Below, in pieces: positions 38,940-51,691 of a stretch of DNA of 64,000 bases. Made by a program: the position numbers and the translations under genes. The notes below the pieces were generated by a model, which had not been told where the DNA came from, did no database searches, and was given only the letters and a program-made list of their open reading frames with translations. Every line of letters begins with the position of its first letter. Within the stretch, counting starts at the first letter, position 1. This DNA is from Cotesia glomerata. Its lineage: Eukaryota > Arthropoda > Insecta > Hymenoptera > Braconidae. The stretch lies in the NCBI RefSeq assembly GCF_020080835.1, contig NC_058159.1, forward strand, positions 20,804,474-20,868,473, written 5' to 3'.

Positions 38940-39352
38940 CATAGGCTTCTAGTGTTCAGGCGATTCGAGCCCTTTTAAACCCTAAGCCTTCTCATTTCTG
39001 CTTAGTTATTGCCTTTTTGTTGCGGCTGTGGAACGGCTTATGCTTTCACTACCGCATTCACTTTGTTTCTTCACTTCTTCCTAGGCTCTTAGGACAGTGG
39101 CATGGGGAAACCACAGAGAAAACCTATGCCAGTACAGTCGGAGCAGGGCTAAGCTCACGGTAATCGATAAGAAACTCTGCTTTATCGATTACCGGAACGT
39201 TAGTCCCTTCTCCTAGCGCATAGAGAAATACGCGCTAGCCAGCGCTGACTAAACGGTCACTATCCAAGTACTAACCACAGTAAATGCTGCTTAGCTTGGT
39301 TGATCGCCAGCGTCAGACAGGTGCCGCGTGGCTATCTCTGTCGCCAATGACA
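38940..39352 (-). mobile_element. 5S rRNA-derived SINE, copy C
   Basis: Best preserved copy. On the minus strand it reads GCGACAGAGATAGCCACGCG, the 5S-like head (GGCGATCAACCAAGCTAAGC ... GGTTAGTACTTGGATAGTGA), the central block (GGTTTTCTCTGTGGTTTCCC ... TTCCACAGCCGC) and the tail GGCTTAGGGTTTAAAAGGGC ... ACACTAGAAGCC. The internal A and C box order of 5S genes is kept, so Pol III promotion is plausible. Confidence 0.85.
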
Positions 39353-41270
39353 AAATACTAATGAATAATTTCAAGAACATTATCAAAATAATAATACTTA
39401 GTCATGTTCATTCTTGAATGTTTTTAAATAAGAAATTTGATATTATAGATAAAATGATCATATATGTCATATACAGTTAGTTATAGATTCTTTTATTTAA
39501 ACAACTATGTTTTAATTTAAATTATCTATTAATTATAATTATGCGTGAGTAACGAGTAAAAAATTTATATACATTTGAAATAAGTATTATTGTGTAACTA
39601 TCTAAATCGGATCATTTCTATTTTATAAGCGGGTTTTTTTTCTTAAAATATCAATTGTCTGTTAACAGATTTTGTATGAATTGGAATAACATAAAGTCAT
39701 GTGAAATTTTTCAACAGAATACAAGATCACACAATTTATTCATTTTTTAAATATATTACCCTGGATTGTCTATTTATTGCTATGATATGGGACGAGAAAA
39801 AGTATATCTTGATTTAAAACGCGGTCATAAAATACCGCAGTGATGAATTATCGATTTTTCACATTCAAGCCAACGTTAATAATCTCTCAATTATTAAAAG
39901 TGTTTTAATTTTTCTTTTCTGTATAGAAAAAAATGCTATTTTCAGTGAATACGTCTTCCGGTTAAACAAATGTCTGAATATAATAGAGGCATGTATTATT
40001 ATTCTAAAAAGTTTTTGACAGCCGATAGATATATGAGGGTTGAATTAAATGTACTCGAACAAGGGTTTATTCCCCTTAGTTCTCTACATCAATTCCTTTT
40101 ATTATTTTTTGCCTTAACGTTTTTTTCGTTTACAAAAGAAGGTGACTAATCAATATCTCTAGATTTTTCTAATATAAAAGTTGTAGTTCTTCAGACCAAT
40201 TTTATATTATTACAGTTAAAAAATTCTAAAAACTCTACTGGATGTACATTTTTAAGTTAGACGAGATTACTTTTGGTATTAAACCGCGAAAAAGATTTTT
40301 CTTTATACCTCGGTCGAAAGTACGCATCTTTTGCACACATTTCGATGCAGAAAGTTAAAGATTCGTGCATTGGTAAAGCTACACATTCGCTCTCTATAAC
40401 AGCGGGAGCATAAAATGCTTTCGTTACCGCGACTGACATTAGTCATTTGTTACTAACTATGCTTTGTTTACGCTGATCATTTACGATTGATGGTACAATA
40501 CAACTTGGTTATATTTCTTTCTTTCTTTTACTTACATGGAATATTTCATATTTCGATAGAGGTATAGATAAAGATATAACTGCCGTAAGAGTGACTAGAT
40601 CATTCGATGTAACTTATAACCAGGTTGTACTGTACTAAGATTCAGTTTGACAGTGACGTGTGTAAAATGGATCAACTTTATTTAATTAATGAATTATTTA
40701 GAAAAATGTACGCAGTAACAAGTATTTAATTTAATTTTTATTAATTATTGTTAATTTTCAGATAATATGCTCGTTTTTTTTTTATTATTTTTAACCGAGA
40801 ATAATCTTTATTATGTTTGTTGAGTTCAAGAAATTTCAGTTTTATTTAATCTAAAAATTTTTCAAAAAAAATGTTTGTTAATTATTTTTTATTTGATTTT
40901 ACATTAATTTTTTTTTATTTGATGCCTACCCCCCCTTTTTTTGGTAATATTTTGTTGAATTTAAGTTGACAATTATTAATTTTTGACTTTTTGTTAAATA
41001 CAATTTACCAAAGAGTCAACAATTTTCTATGTGACGCTTGAGATATTGTCTTTTCAGCATAACATGCGCCCGGCGCGCTTTTTAAAATTACAGTTAAAAT
41101 GTAAACTAGTCAGCTGTATAGAGATTGGTGATACATGCGTGGCATTGTCCTGGGCTGTATAAAGTTCTATACAGCCTAGTAGATACTGGCGCGTACGCGT
41201 ATTATTTACAGATTGAGTATCGTCTGCACGTAAAAACCCCCATACGTCTGCCTAGGACGAAATAGTTATT
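39353..41270. other. AT-rich intergenic stretch
   Basis: No gene recognised. A minor hairpin CTGTATA...TATACAG occurs at 41155-41183. A 60-codon minus-strand frame at 40257-40439 has no motif. Confidence 0.4.
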
Positions 41271-41275
41271 TATGT

Positions 41276-41412
41276 ACCTTGGGCGAGCCACGCGCAAATA
41301 CAGTCGAGGTGAGAAATATTTTCAGCAGGGATAGTATAAGGCCGAGGCTTTATATCCCTGCTGCAAATAATTATCATCTCGACCGTATTTGCGCGTGGCT
41401 GGCCCATGGTGC
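41276..41412. repeat. 137-bp hairpin
   Basis: The arms GCCACGCGCAAATAC and GTATTTGCGCGTGGC pair, continuing through AGTCGAGGTGA to AGCAGGGATA around a short loop. It lies directly before the twin-hairpin copy B. Possibly a MITE; no target duplication seen. Confidence 0.65.
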
Positions 41413-41421
41413 TTAAAAATT

Positions 41422-41652
41422 TTTTCTGCCCTCCAGGCGGAAAGTGGCAACTTTCGGCCCGCTGCGCTAAACGAAATTGCCGCTTTCCGCCTCTGTCGGA
41501 CAGAAAAATAGTATACAAACCTATGGCAGCAAAATAATAAATATCTCAGATCACATATATGTCGACCTCGGCTTCGCCTCGGGCAACATATATGTGTTCT
41601 GAGACATTTCTCATTTTCTTGCCACAGGTGTGTAATATACTATTTCTTAAGA
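41422..41652. mobile_element. Twin-hairpin element, copy B
   Basis: Same two-hairpin layout as 35334-35570. Loops are conserved (TTTCGGCCCGCTGCGCTAAA and CCTCGGCTTCGCCTCGG). The stems differ in sequence but still pair, for example TGGCAGCAAAA with TTTTCTTGCCA where copy A has GGGAAGTAA with TTACTTCCC. Confidence 0.65.
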
Positions 41653-42954
41653 CAGATGAATTAAAATTGATTTGAAAGACTTCATTGTATAAGAAATAAT
41701 AACTTTTTGCAAAATTGAAAGAGTTTGTAGCCACTTCTTCATTGGAATATTTACTTAATTTAATCGTTAATTCACTTGGTGAAGTATATTATATACTAAT
41801 TTTAGATGTTATGCGATGCTTAAAAATTAAAACATAATATGATCTGTCATTATCATAACATACATAGATCAAAGAAGAAGTCGAGAGTTAAGTACTTTTC
41901 GAACGTATTCACTTTATGAGGCGTATAAAATTAGATTGAGAAAAATCTTCTGAACAATGAAGTTATGAATTATTCTAGTTAAGATGGTTTTTGTTAATGT
42001 AAAAAAAACACGCAATTGCATGATTAATTCATAAATTATGAGATTTTTTGCTTCTTTTTTTATCGTTTTCGCAATAGAGAGGATATAAAAACTGACTGAG
42101 ATAAACTTTTAGCCCTTCTACCCTTATATAATCATTTATAGGCAGCTTCGCTTCTGTAATCAATAATACCTACAAGTGCAAATGCATTTGAAATAGGCGC
42201 AGACGAACCATTACCCTTTGGAGCTTAACAGTTTATGCAAACATAATTTAGACCGAGGTATAATATACACATGAAATAAAGCAATTAGCTGACTCGATAA
42301 ATTAACAACATTGTTTGTAGGATAATTATAATTGTTACAGTACTTGATGAGCAAGATAAAAATGTTTACGAATTTTAGAAGATTGTAAAGATTTACGGTA
42401 CGTAATACATAAATGATACTTTATTGTCAATGCAAGAAACGCGTATGAGATCAAGAAGCCCTTTACCGGAAGCTGAGAATGTTTTGAGCGTGACGTCTTC
42501 CACTCGTATGAACAGAATCTTAGATGAGTATATGACACGCGTTTTCAAAGGTTCCAAGAGGGAATAGATGTCGAGGATGGGCGAAGGATGGGAATAAGAT
42601 AGAAGATGTAGAGTCTAGTCTGGTTCCGCGTGAGCAAAAGACGAATGTAATGGAACAAGAGTACGAGTACAGAATAATTGAGAGGCCAGGTAAGTTATTT
42701 CTCTTAGACTTGAAGCTTCATCTCAGATGTGGAATTATTCACGATTGTATGAAATTAATGTGCGCTCTTGATATTACATTACACCAAAGAGATCATATGA
42801 CTATATAAAACGATATTTAGCTCGCTTGTAAAGATGAAATATTTCTATAATGTTATATGTAATCACTTTAAGTATACTAGTAATTATTATGAATTATGGA
42901 AAAATCAAAAAGTATATGCTTCAAGATTTTATTTATTGGCAAATATATACATAA
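41653..42954. other. Intergenic stretch, nothing recognised
   Basis: No repeat pair, RNA gene or convincing open frame. Confidence 0.4.
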
Positions 42955-43023
42955 TCTTGAAAACAGTTGACCCTGCAAGCCATCGCTAGAATTCTTGCTA
43001 TTTTCAAGCTCAAAAATATAATG

Positions 43024-43751
43024 ATTATTTACAAATCATTATATGAATTTCCATCGAACTTATGTACAGAGAGGATGTCTCTTGACCAATAGGGAAGATG
43101 GAAGTGTCCATCTCTCGGCTTAAATTAGATCCACTAGTCATTTGACCAAGATGGCATGAAACTTTCATTATATATATATATACAATCGGTCATGAAAATA
43201 TCTTTAATAATAATATTAGAGACACTAATTTAAAATAATGCCTAAATAAGTACTACATTACCATCATAGTACGTAGTTCGGGTAAAAAGGGAAGGGATAG
43301 TAAGTAAGTATCGAGAGTATAAGAATGGACTGAGAAAGGTGGATGGTGGAAGGGGCCCGGTAGCTTAACTGGTAGAGCTCCTGACATGTTATCAGGGAGA
43401 TCCAGGTTCGATTCCTGGCTTGGCAACCAACCCTATTTATTTTTTCAAAGTTTGTCTTTACTCTCATTCAAATTTCTTTCATTTCTTTCGTTTCAATTAA
43501 CATCTTTATTACACGAATAGATACTACAAGCTTCCAGCTTTACTAGTATTCAAGTTTGATGGATTTCCATCGAACTTATGTACAGAGAGGATGTCTCTCG
43601 ACCAATAGGGAAGATAGAAGTGTCCATCTCTCGGCTTGAATTAGATCCACTAGTCATTTGACCAAGATGGCATGAAACTTTTATTATATATATACAATCG
43701 GTCATGAAAATATCTTTAATAATAATATTAGAGACACTAATTATTTACAAA
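43024..43751 (+). mobile_element. TRIM-like element: direct repeats, tRNA-like core, 12-bp duplication
   Basis: ATTATTTACAAA occurs at 43024-43035 and 43740-43751. Between them, two direct repeats of about 180 bp (43050-43231, 43569-43739; TTTCCATCGAACTTATG to AGAGACACTAA) flank about 335 bp holding a tRNA-like sequence. Outside the duplication, the flanks read as one degenerate GAGCTC repeat (42955-43023, 43752-44047). That supports insertion into it. Confidence 0.55.
43354..43430 (+). other. tRNA-like sequence, probably not functional
   Basis: The D stem (GCTT/GAGC), anticodon stem (CCTGA/TCAGG) and T stem (CCAGG/CCTGG) all pair perfectly, and the sequence ends in ACCA. However the anticodon loop CATGTTA has A in place of the universal U33, and the acceptor stem has two mismatches. 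Best read as a tRNA-derived module within the direct-repeat element. Confidence 0.5.
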
Positions 43752-44047
43752 GTTCAAAAATTATCAGATGAAACACTTATTAAAATTTTTTAAATAAATA
43801 AATGAATTGATATCAACGCAATTAGCAGAATTTGACATAGCTTTTTAAGTACAAAAAATTTGCCAAACTTTAAAAATCGATTTAAAATGAAATTTAAAAT
43901 TTATTTTGAAGAAAATAAACTTTTTGAAATTTGATCGACAACGATATATATCTTTTGAAAAAAATTAATCGATTTTAATGCTTTTTGCGGTATTCGACGT
44001 TATTTTTTCAGGTCAAGAATTGATTAGAATTAACAATATATTAATTG

Positions 44048-44995
44048 CACCGGCACACAAAAAAAAAAGTGGAATGTACTTTGGACCGGACCTACCTACC
44101 GACATGTATTTCGACCCGCTGAATCCATATTTCAAGTCTGTTTGGCCCAGTCACCCTCCAGTTTTGAGTAAAATGCAAAAAACCTCAAAAAAGGGCAAAA
44201 AACTGCAGTCACAGCAATGAAAAAATTTTTGCGGACCCGGATCACATATGATTTTTATGTATTTCAATTAACTGAATCTAAATCTAAAAGTGACAGCCCA
44301 GTGAGCCGTCCAAATTTGAAAAAATAACGAAAAACCCAAAAAAATTGCAAAAAATCATGAAAAATTGAAGTTTTCGAAATAAAAATTTTTTTGGACTCAG
44401 ATTGAGTATGATTTTAATGTATTTTGTTCCGCTGAGTTTGAATCTGAAGTTTTCTTCCCCCGCTAATTACGTTTTAAAATTAAAAAAAAATCTCAAAAAA
44501 CCAAAAAAATCGGGAAAATTGCAGTTACAAATATGAAAAAAAAATCTATAAAACATATAGATTAAATACTTTTCTTGTATTTTTTCACGCATAAAATACA
44601 AGTTAAGAATCTGAAAATATGAAAAATTGTAATGTCTATAAAAAATGACGTATAACTAGAATAAAGAGAACGATTTTCTCCGCATTTTAAAATGTTCTTC
44701 GTTGGTATCGAACTCTTTTGTTCTCAAACGATCTACGCAGTAGATTTCCCTTACGTTTGTTATTATCTCTTGGTGTATCCCTTCTAAATATCCAGCAAAA
44801 ATCTGCCATCGTATTAATATTCCAATTTCCGTGATACCTAGTCTCCATTTCACTTATGTCTTGATGGAATCATTCTTCCTATTCTTCATTGTAGTCTCTA
44901 CGATTTTCAGGAAAGTGGTCAATGTGAGAATCCATGAAGTGTAGTTTGAGGTTTATTAAGAAACCTAAATTTTTGTATATTCGAAATATATGCTT
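44048..44995 (-). mobile_element. CACCGGCACAC transposon copy with gene relic
   Basis: The left end is CACCGGCACACAAAAAA. 44070-44560 holds about three diverged modules of about 165 bp (each around ATGTATTTCGACCCGCTGAA), followed by a minus-strand coding relic (44690-44995) that reads toward this terminus. The other end was not found. Related ends at 46540 and 58905. Confidence 0.65.
44690..44995 (-). pseudogene. Relic of a transposon-associated arthropod protein
   Basis: One continuous frame with two stops reads NLGFLINLKLHFMDSHIDHF, PENRRDY, stop, stop, FHQDISEMETRYHGNWNIN and TMADFCWIFRRDTP. I recognise this pattern (SH-DxFPEN, ERFHQDI, MADYCW-type) from a large family of uncharacterised, repeated arthropod proteins that I take to be transposon-encoded. 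The superfamily is not certain. A second relic of the same family lies at 53371-58651. Confidence 0.7.
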
Positions 44996-46539
44996 TCAAG
45001 CATTTATAAAAAAAAAAAATCAAATAAATTAAAAGTTTATCACAAGAATTATTGATTTAAAACCTTTTATATTTTTTCATTGTATAACGTTTTGCAATAA
45101 TTAAAACAGTTGTGATCAAATAACTTTTCTATGTTATTGAGTACACTAATAATGGTTATAAATACTAAAGAATCAAACGTATAACTATAGATTAACATCT
45201 ATTGATTGAATGCAGAACCAATTTTATAATGACAATCTATACACAAAAAAATACATTATTAAATTTTGTACATCCGACCTTTGTTGCGCTGCAGAAACAT
45301 CATTTCTAAGTTTCATGTACATTGACATCCAAGCGGTACCTTTCATTTTTCCAGCGTCAAATTTAATACAGCACATAGAGAATTGAGCCCACAACTAGTT
45401 ATTCAGGTAAATTATCCAGTACTTGAACACCACAAAAAGTGGGACTATAGTATATTTGAACAGATTTATGTGAGTTGTATTATTAGATAATTCCGATATT
45501 GAATATAAGTGATATCCATATTTCAATATCATTTGATATATTCAAGCAATTAATATCGTCTTGAAAATGACTGATAGATATGGAACTTTTGCCATAAAAC
45601 ACTCGATTTAATACCATAAAGTAATGTGACGGATTCCGTCAATTTATAAATTTATAAATTTTTTAAATAAAAATAAAATAAAAAGACATGCGTGCGTAGC
45701 CTACTTGAGAGGAAAAGAAGGAAGAAAAGAGTCGGCGAGTGCGCCGAGGACAAGCCGCGAGTGGGGGATGGAGCGCAGTCGGGGAGAAAAAGAAAAAGTA
45801 CGGAGGCCCGGGTAGTGGAGACGGCTGTAGTTCTGCCCTCGCCGCTAGATAGCGCCGGAACGCAAGAACTATCCCGAGGCAGAGCGAAGAATCAAGGGCT
45901 TATAACCGATTTTTATATGTAGTTCTGGCCAGCGGCTTGCCACTCTTTACCCCCTCCACTTTCTTAATTGACAACTTATACCAAACGCATACCACAACAA
46001 AAAGCATAAAAATAAAAAGAAATATTGAGTGGCAATGGTGGCACTACTACTCGAAATAATAACACTAGTGAATTTTTACTAATAGTCTAGTCGACTAGTT
46101 GAAAATGGTTTAAAATAAAGATACTGCTCTTAAGTTATGTGCGATAGCTCAATGGATCCGGAATGACGCCTAGAAAAATGTGCCAAAAGCGAGTATTAGC
46201 ACATGAAAAAATTGCAAAAGTTATAAACAATTAAAGATGCAAAAAAAAATGGCATTTCGCTTTTTGCCAATATTTCATAAACTATTAATATTTAAGGAAT
46301 TTCAAAAAAAGATTCTGAAAAAGGAGGAAATTTCCAATAAAAAACTCCTTACTCCCGGAACTCTATCTAGATTATTTATAATTTTAATTTAACGCTGAAA
46401 ATAGGTCTGCGCGCGACATTTTTAGGTTGCGCGCGCGGCGTCAAAAGCGAGTACGGCACATTAATTAATTTATTTAAGGTATTGAATATTTTTTTTTAAA
46501 TTTGATAAAATTATGGTGTGTTCTGAACACTATAAATAA
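44996..46539. other. Intergenic stretch with a GC-rich patch
   Basis: 45680-45935 is far richer in G+C than its surroundings and holds an open frame of 76 codons rich in Arg/Lys (RKRRKKRVGE) without a recognised domain. It could be part of an LTR or retroelement leader; no paired repeat was found. The rest is AT-rich with nothing recognised. Confidence 0.35.
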
Positions 46540-46854
46540 CACCGGCACACGAAAAAAAAAAAGTTGTCAGTACTTTTGACGTGACCCATATATCTTTATG
46601 TATTTCGACCCGCTGAATCCGAATTTGAGATCAGTTTGTACCCGTACACCGTCAAATTTTCGAGAAAACTTTGAAAAACCGAAAAAAATGACGAAAATCG
46701 GCAGTTTAGGCGATTTAAAATGATTTAAAAATTTTTTTTGACCCAAACTAAGCATGATTTTTATGAATTTCGACCGACTTAATACTTATCTGGAGTTTAT
46801 TTAGGCCATAAGCCACTAAAAGTTTAAGTAAATTCCAAAAAAACCCTGAAAAAT

Positions 46855-47832
<978 letters not shown>

Positions 47833-48429
47833 CAAAAAATTCCAGATATTGTGTTAAAAAAATTAGGAAAACGGTTGACCCTAAAGGCCATCCCTGCAAC
47901 TTCCTGCTAATTCCATACTTAGGCGCTTAAAATTGCACCAATGATGTTTTTGAGCTCTTCGAGCTTAAAAATAAAATTTATGGGTTATTTTGAGTTCTCC
48001 GAGCTCAAAGAGACTGCTTTCCTATGCTTTTGAGTTCTTCGAGCTCAAAAGTCTGATAGAGATTTGATAACCCGGGAAAAAATGATAACCCGGGAAAAAA
48101 TGACTGTTCATGCCTGTTCATGTCTGATCAGGTCTGAAATTAGACCTGGTCAGGCCTGTTCATGTATGATCAGGCCTGAAGTTAGTCATGAGCATGTCTG
48201 CCCGGGAAAAAATGATCAGACCTGATCAGACATGAACAGGCATGAGTCTTCAGGCCTGATCAGACATGAAAAATGACCATGCCTGATCAGGCCTGATCAG
48301 ACATGGTCAGGTCTGAAAGCCCATTGTTACTTTTAATAAATTATTTTGCTCAATTTTATGAATATAGTATTTGATAGAGTCATATGCAATTCTCTATAAT
48401 AAATAAAAATAAAAAAAAATGATTACATA

Positions 48430-48560
48430 TAATTGTACGGCTGTATCACCAACAGTCACCCATCCAACTACTGACCACGCTCAATGCTGTTTAACTTTGG
48501 TGATATCCGTGCGCCTTGAAGTACCGGCTTGTTGTGCTGCTATCTTATGTGACAACAATT
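48430..48560 (-). ncRNA. 5S rRNA-like sequence, left arm of palindrome
   Basis: On the minus strand it reads GGATATCACCAAAGTTAAAC and CATTGAGCGTGGTCAGTAGT then TGGATGGGTGACTG, close to the 3' two-thirds of eukaryotic 5S rRNA including the internal control region. The 5' third and the closing stem are unlike 5S. It is a 5S-derived module, not a standard rRNA gene, and points out of the palindrome. Confidence 0.65.
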
Positions 48561-50145
48561 CTATGAAGTACATAACGTATCGAATAAATTTATCATAAAT
48601 ATAATATAAAAATTGATTTTATAATATATTTTGATAGTCTTAACTTATTTATTTAACCGAATCTCATTATAACATCACATTTATTTAAATAATAAAATAA
48701 GTAATGATTTTAATATTAGGCAAAAGCAGAGCAGAGCAAAACATCCCATAGGAAATGTAACAAATTTTTATTTCAAAATTATTTAAACGTAATGATAAAA
48801 ATAATTTTGCACTTTTTGTGATGACCAAAAAAATTTTTTTCGTCAAAGAAAAAATTTTTATCACATCTCTGACTATGCAAGTCTGATCAGATCTACCCGG
48901 AAAAAAATGATCAGACATGACCATGCCTGTTCATGTCTTAAGTGTTAAATACGCTCAGGCCTGATCATACCTGTTCATGCCTGTCCATCCCTCTTCATGT
49001 CTGAAGCGTTAAATACGCTCAGGCCTGATTATACCTGCAGGTATATTTTATTATTCAATAAATAAAAGTAATTTGATAATCATTGAAAACCTACCGTAGG
49101 GTGAATATAGCTTTTCTAGACATGAACAGGCCTGATCAGACATGAACGGGTCTGATCAGGCCTGAACGTATTTAACGTTTCTGAGATAAACAGACATGAA
49201 CAGGCCTGATCAGGCCTGAGCTTATTTAACGCTTCAGACATCAACAGGCCTGATCAGACCTGCCCATGCCTGTCCATGTTTGATCAGGCCTGTTCATGTC
49301 TGAAGCGTTAAAGACGCTCAGGCCTGATCAGACCTGTCCATGCGTGACCAGACCTGTCCATGCCTGATCAGACCTGTTCATGTCTAAAGCGTTAAAGACG
49401 CTCAGGCCTGATCAGATCTGTCCATGCCTGACCAGGCCTGTCCATGTTTGATCAGGCCTGTTCATGTCTGAAGCGTTAAATACGCTCAGGCCTGATCAGG
49501 CCTGTTCATGTCTGTTTATCTCAGAAACGTTAAATACGTTCAGGCCTGATCAGACCCCTTCATGTCTGATCAGGCCTGTTCATGTCTAGAAAAGCTATAT
49601 TCACCCTACGGTAGGTTTTCAATGATTATCAAATTACTTTTATTTATTGAATAATAAAATATACCTGCAGGTATAATCAGGCCTGAGCGTATTTAACGCT
49701 TCAGACATGAAGAGGGATGGACAGGCATGAACAGGTATGATCAGGCCTGAGCGTATTTAACACTTAAGACATGAACAGGCATGGTCATGTCTGATCATTT
49801 TTTTCCGGGTAGATCTGATCAGACTTGCATAGTCAGAGATGTGATAAAAATTTTTTCTTTGACGAAAAAAATTTTTTTGGTCATCACAAAAAGTGCAAAA
49901 TTATTTTTATCATTACGTTTAAATAATTTTGAAATAAAAAATTTGTTACATTTCCTATGGGATGTTTTGCTCTGCTCTGCTTTTGCCTAATATTAAAATC
50001 ATTACTTATTTTATTATTTAAATAAATGTGATGTTATAATGAGATTCGGTTAAATAAATAAGTTAAGACTATCAAAATATATTATAAAATCAATTTTTAT
50101 ATTATATTTATGATAAATTTATTCGATACGTTATGTACTTCATAG

Positions 50146-50276
50146 AATTGTTGTCACATAAGATAGCAGCACAACAAGCCGGTACTTCAAGGCGCACGGA
50201 TATCACCAAAGTTAAACAGCATTGAGCGTGGTCAGTAGTTGGATGGGTGACTGTTGGTGATACAGCCGTACAATTA
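50146..50276 (+). ncRNA. 5S rRNA-like sequence, right arm of palindrome
   Basis: Mirror copy of the left-arm module on the plus strand, apparently identical, also pointing outward. Together they place divergent Pol III-type promoter sequence in both arms. Confidence 0.65.
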
Positions 50277-50543
50277 TATGTAATCATTTTTTTTTATTTT
50301 TATTTATTATAGAGAATTGCATATGACTCTATCAAATACTATATTCATAAAATTGAGCAAAATAATTTATTAAAAGTACCCGGGAAAAAATGATCAGATC
50401 TGATCAGACATGAACAGGCATGAGTCTTCAGGTCTGATCAGGTATGAAAAATGACCGGGTCTGATCAGACCTGGCCAGGCATGTTCAGGTCTGATCAGAT
50501 CTGTTCATGTCTGACTCGATCAGGTCCATAAAAAAAAAAAAAA

Positions 50544-50612
50544 TCGGTGCCGACGGGGATTCGAACCGTACACCTCGCGCTCTTCAGACTGACACTTTAC
50601 CTCTTGACCAAA
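50544..50612 (-). other. tRNA-like sequence in foldback element
   Basis: On the minus strand: TTGGTCAAGAGGTAAAGTG (A-box-like), TCTGAAGA loop, B box GGTTCGAATCCCC and a GTCGGCACC end. The T arm and B box are good; the anticodon stem does not pair properly. A degenerate tRNA-derived module next to an A13 run. Confidence 0.5.
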
Positions 50613-50799
50613 TGATTCATCTTAACTTGAGAGTATCTTTCGAGCTAGTTCAAGTAATTCAAATTTTATACATGATTTATCCTTATAGTTAACGGAGTTC
50701 TATACCTAATTTATTAATTATTAATAATTAATCATATATTACAGTGATTTATTCGGAACGGCTATGTATTTTTTTTCGCTCCATTAACATATGGTTCTA

Positions 50800-51691
50800 C
50801 ACTGAGAGAGAATTTTATTCAATAGTAATAAAACAGTTTATTTGGACTTGAAAAAAAATTTAGTTAATATTAATAAAATTATATTTCATATAAATAAAAT
50901 TATATTAGTATTTAATAAAATTTCATAAGTATTTAATAAAATTTTCTTCAATACTAATATGTGTTTATTAAAATAACCACGAACGACGCTTTCGTTTGCT
51001 GTCATTAATACGAATATTAAGTCATTAAAAGAAATAATCTCAAAAAAAAAAAAAAATTAATATTCATCAATTAATTATAATATATTCAAATATATTTTCA
51101 CAGTAAAGTCTTTTAATAAATAGTATTAAGATTTTTAACAAGACATCCTAACCTAACCTATTTGTTTACTTCATGACGAATCACATGTAGAGATTTTAAA
51201 TAATAAAAATAAATAAATATTCGATTGAATTTATGAAATCATAGTCTTTATTTTTAACAAATGCGTCCCTACATTGTCTGGTTTTCTGCTTCTGTTTTCA
51301 TTTTATTAAATAATGTCTAACTCTTATCGATTCATTTGTGAAATTTTTAAATTTAAGTGCATAAAATTAACATCCACTCGGATAACAACAGTTGTAGACT
51401 TTGTATTTCAAAATATAGTTCCGACAAAATTCAATTTTACTTAATTATTTATTCAATTAATTACTGATCAATACTTGTTAGTTAGTTGATTAATGAATTT
51501 TCTTTATATTACATGTAGATAAATATTCATTACATACTAAGAAACATTTATTAGTATTTAATAAAATTTTTATTAGTATTTAAGGAAATTTAATTAATAT
51601 TTAATAAATTTTTATTTGGGATTAGCCAAATAAACGTTTTATTAAATAGTAATAAAATTTCATTACTATTAAATAAAATTGTCTCCCAGTG
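50800..51691. mobile_element. 0.9-kb MITE with CACTG termini
   Basis: Inverted ends CACTGAGAGAGAATTTTATT and AATAAAATTGTCTCCCAGTG. Subterminal parts are filled with TTTATTA-TACTAATAAAA-type words. Nested in the CCCGGG composite. The middle is AT-rich, non-coding. Confidence 0.7.

Larger units (their letters stand above)
48331..50378. repeat. Near-perfect 2-kb palindrome
   Basis: Arms are centred near 49352. Pairs checked at several points keep a constant sum of coordinates (98705-98706) over almost 1 kb per arm. Mirror open frames of the arms encode the same peptide at 48685-48924 (-) and 49781-49990 (+), so identity is very high. Confidence 0.9.

Noticed and set aside
40257..40439. 60-codon minus-strand frame
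   Set aside because: No motif, no splice partner, ordinary length for chance in this composition.
48430..50276. Genuine 5S rRNA genes
   Set aside because: Only the internal and 3' part resembles 5S; the 5' third and terminal stem do not fit, and both copies are locked in a palindromic element.
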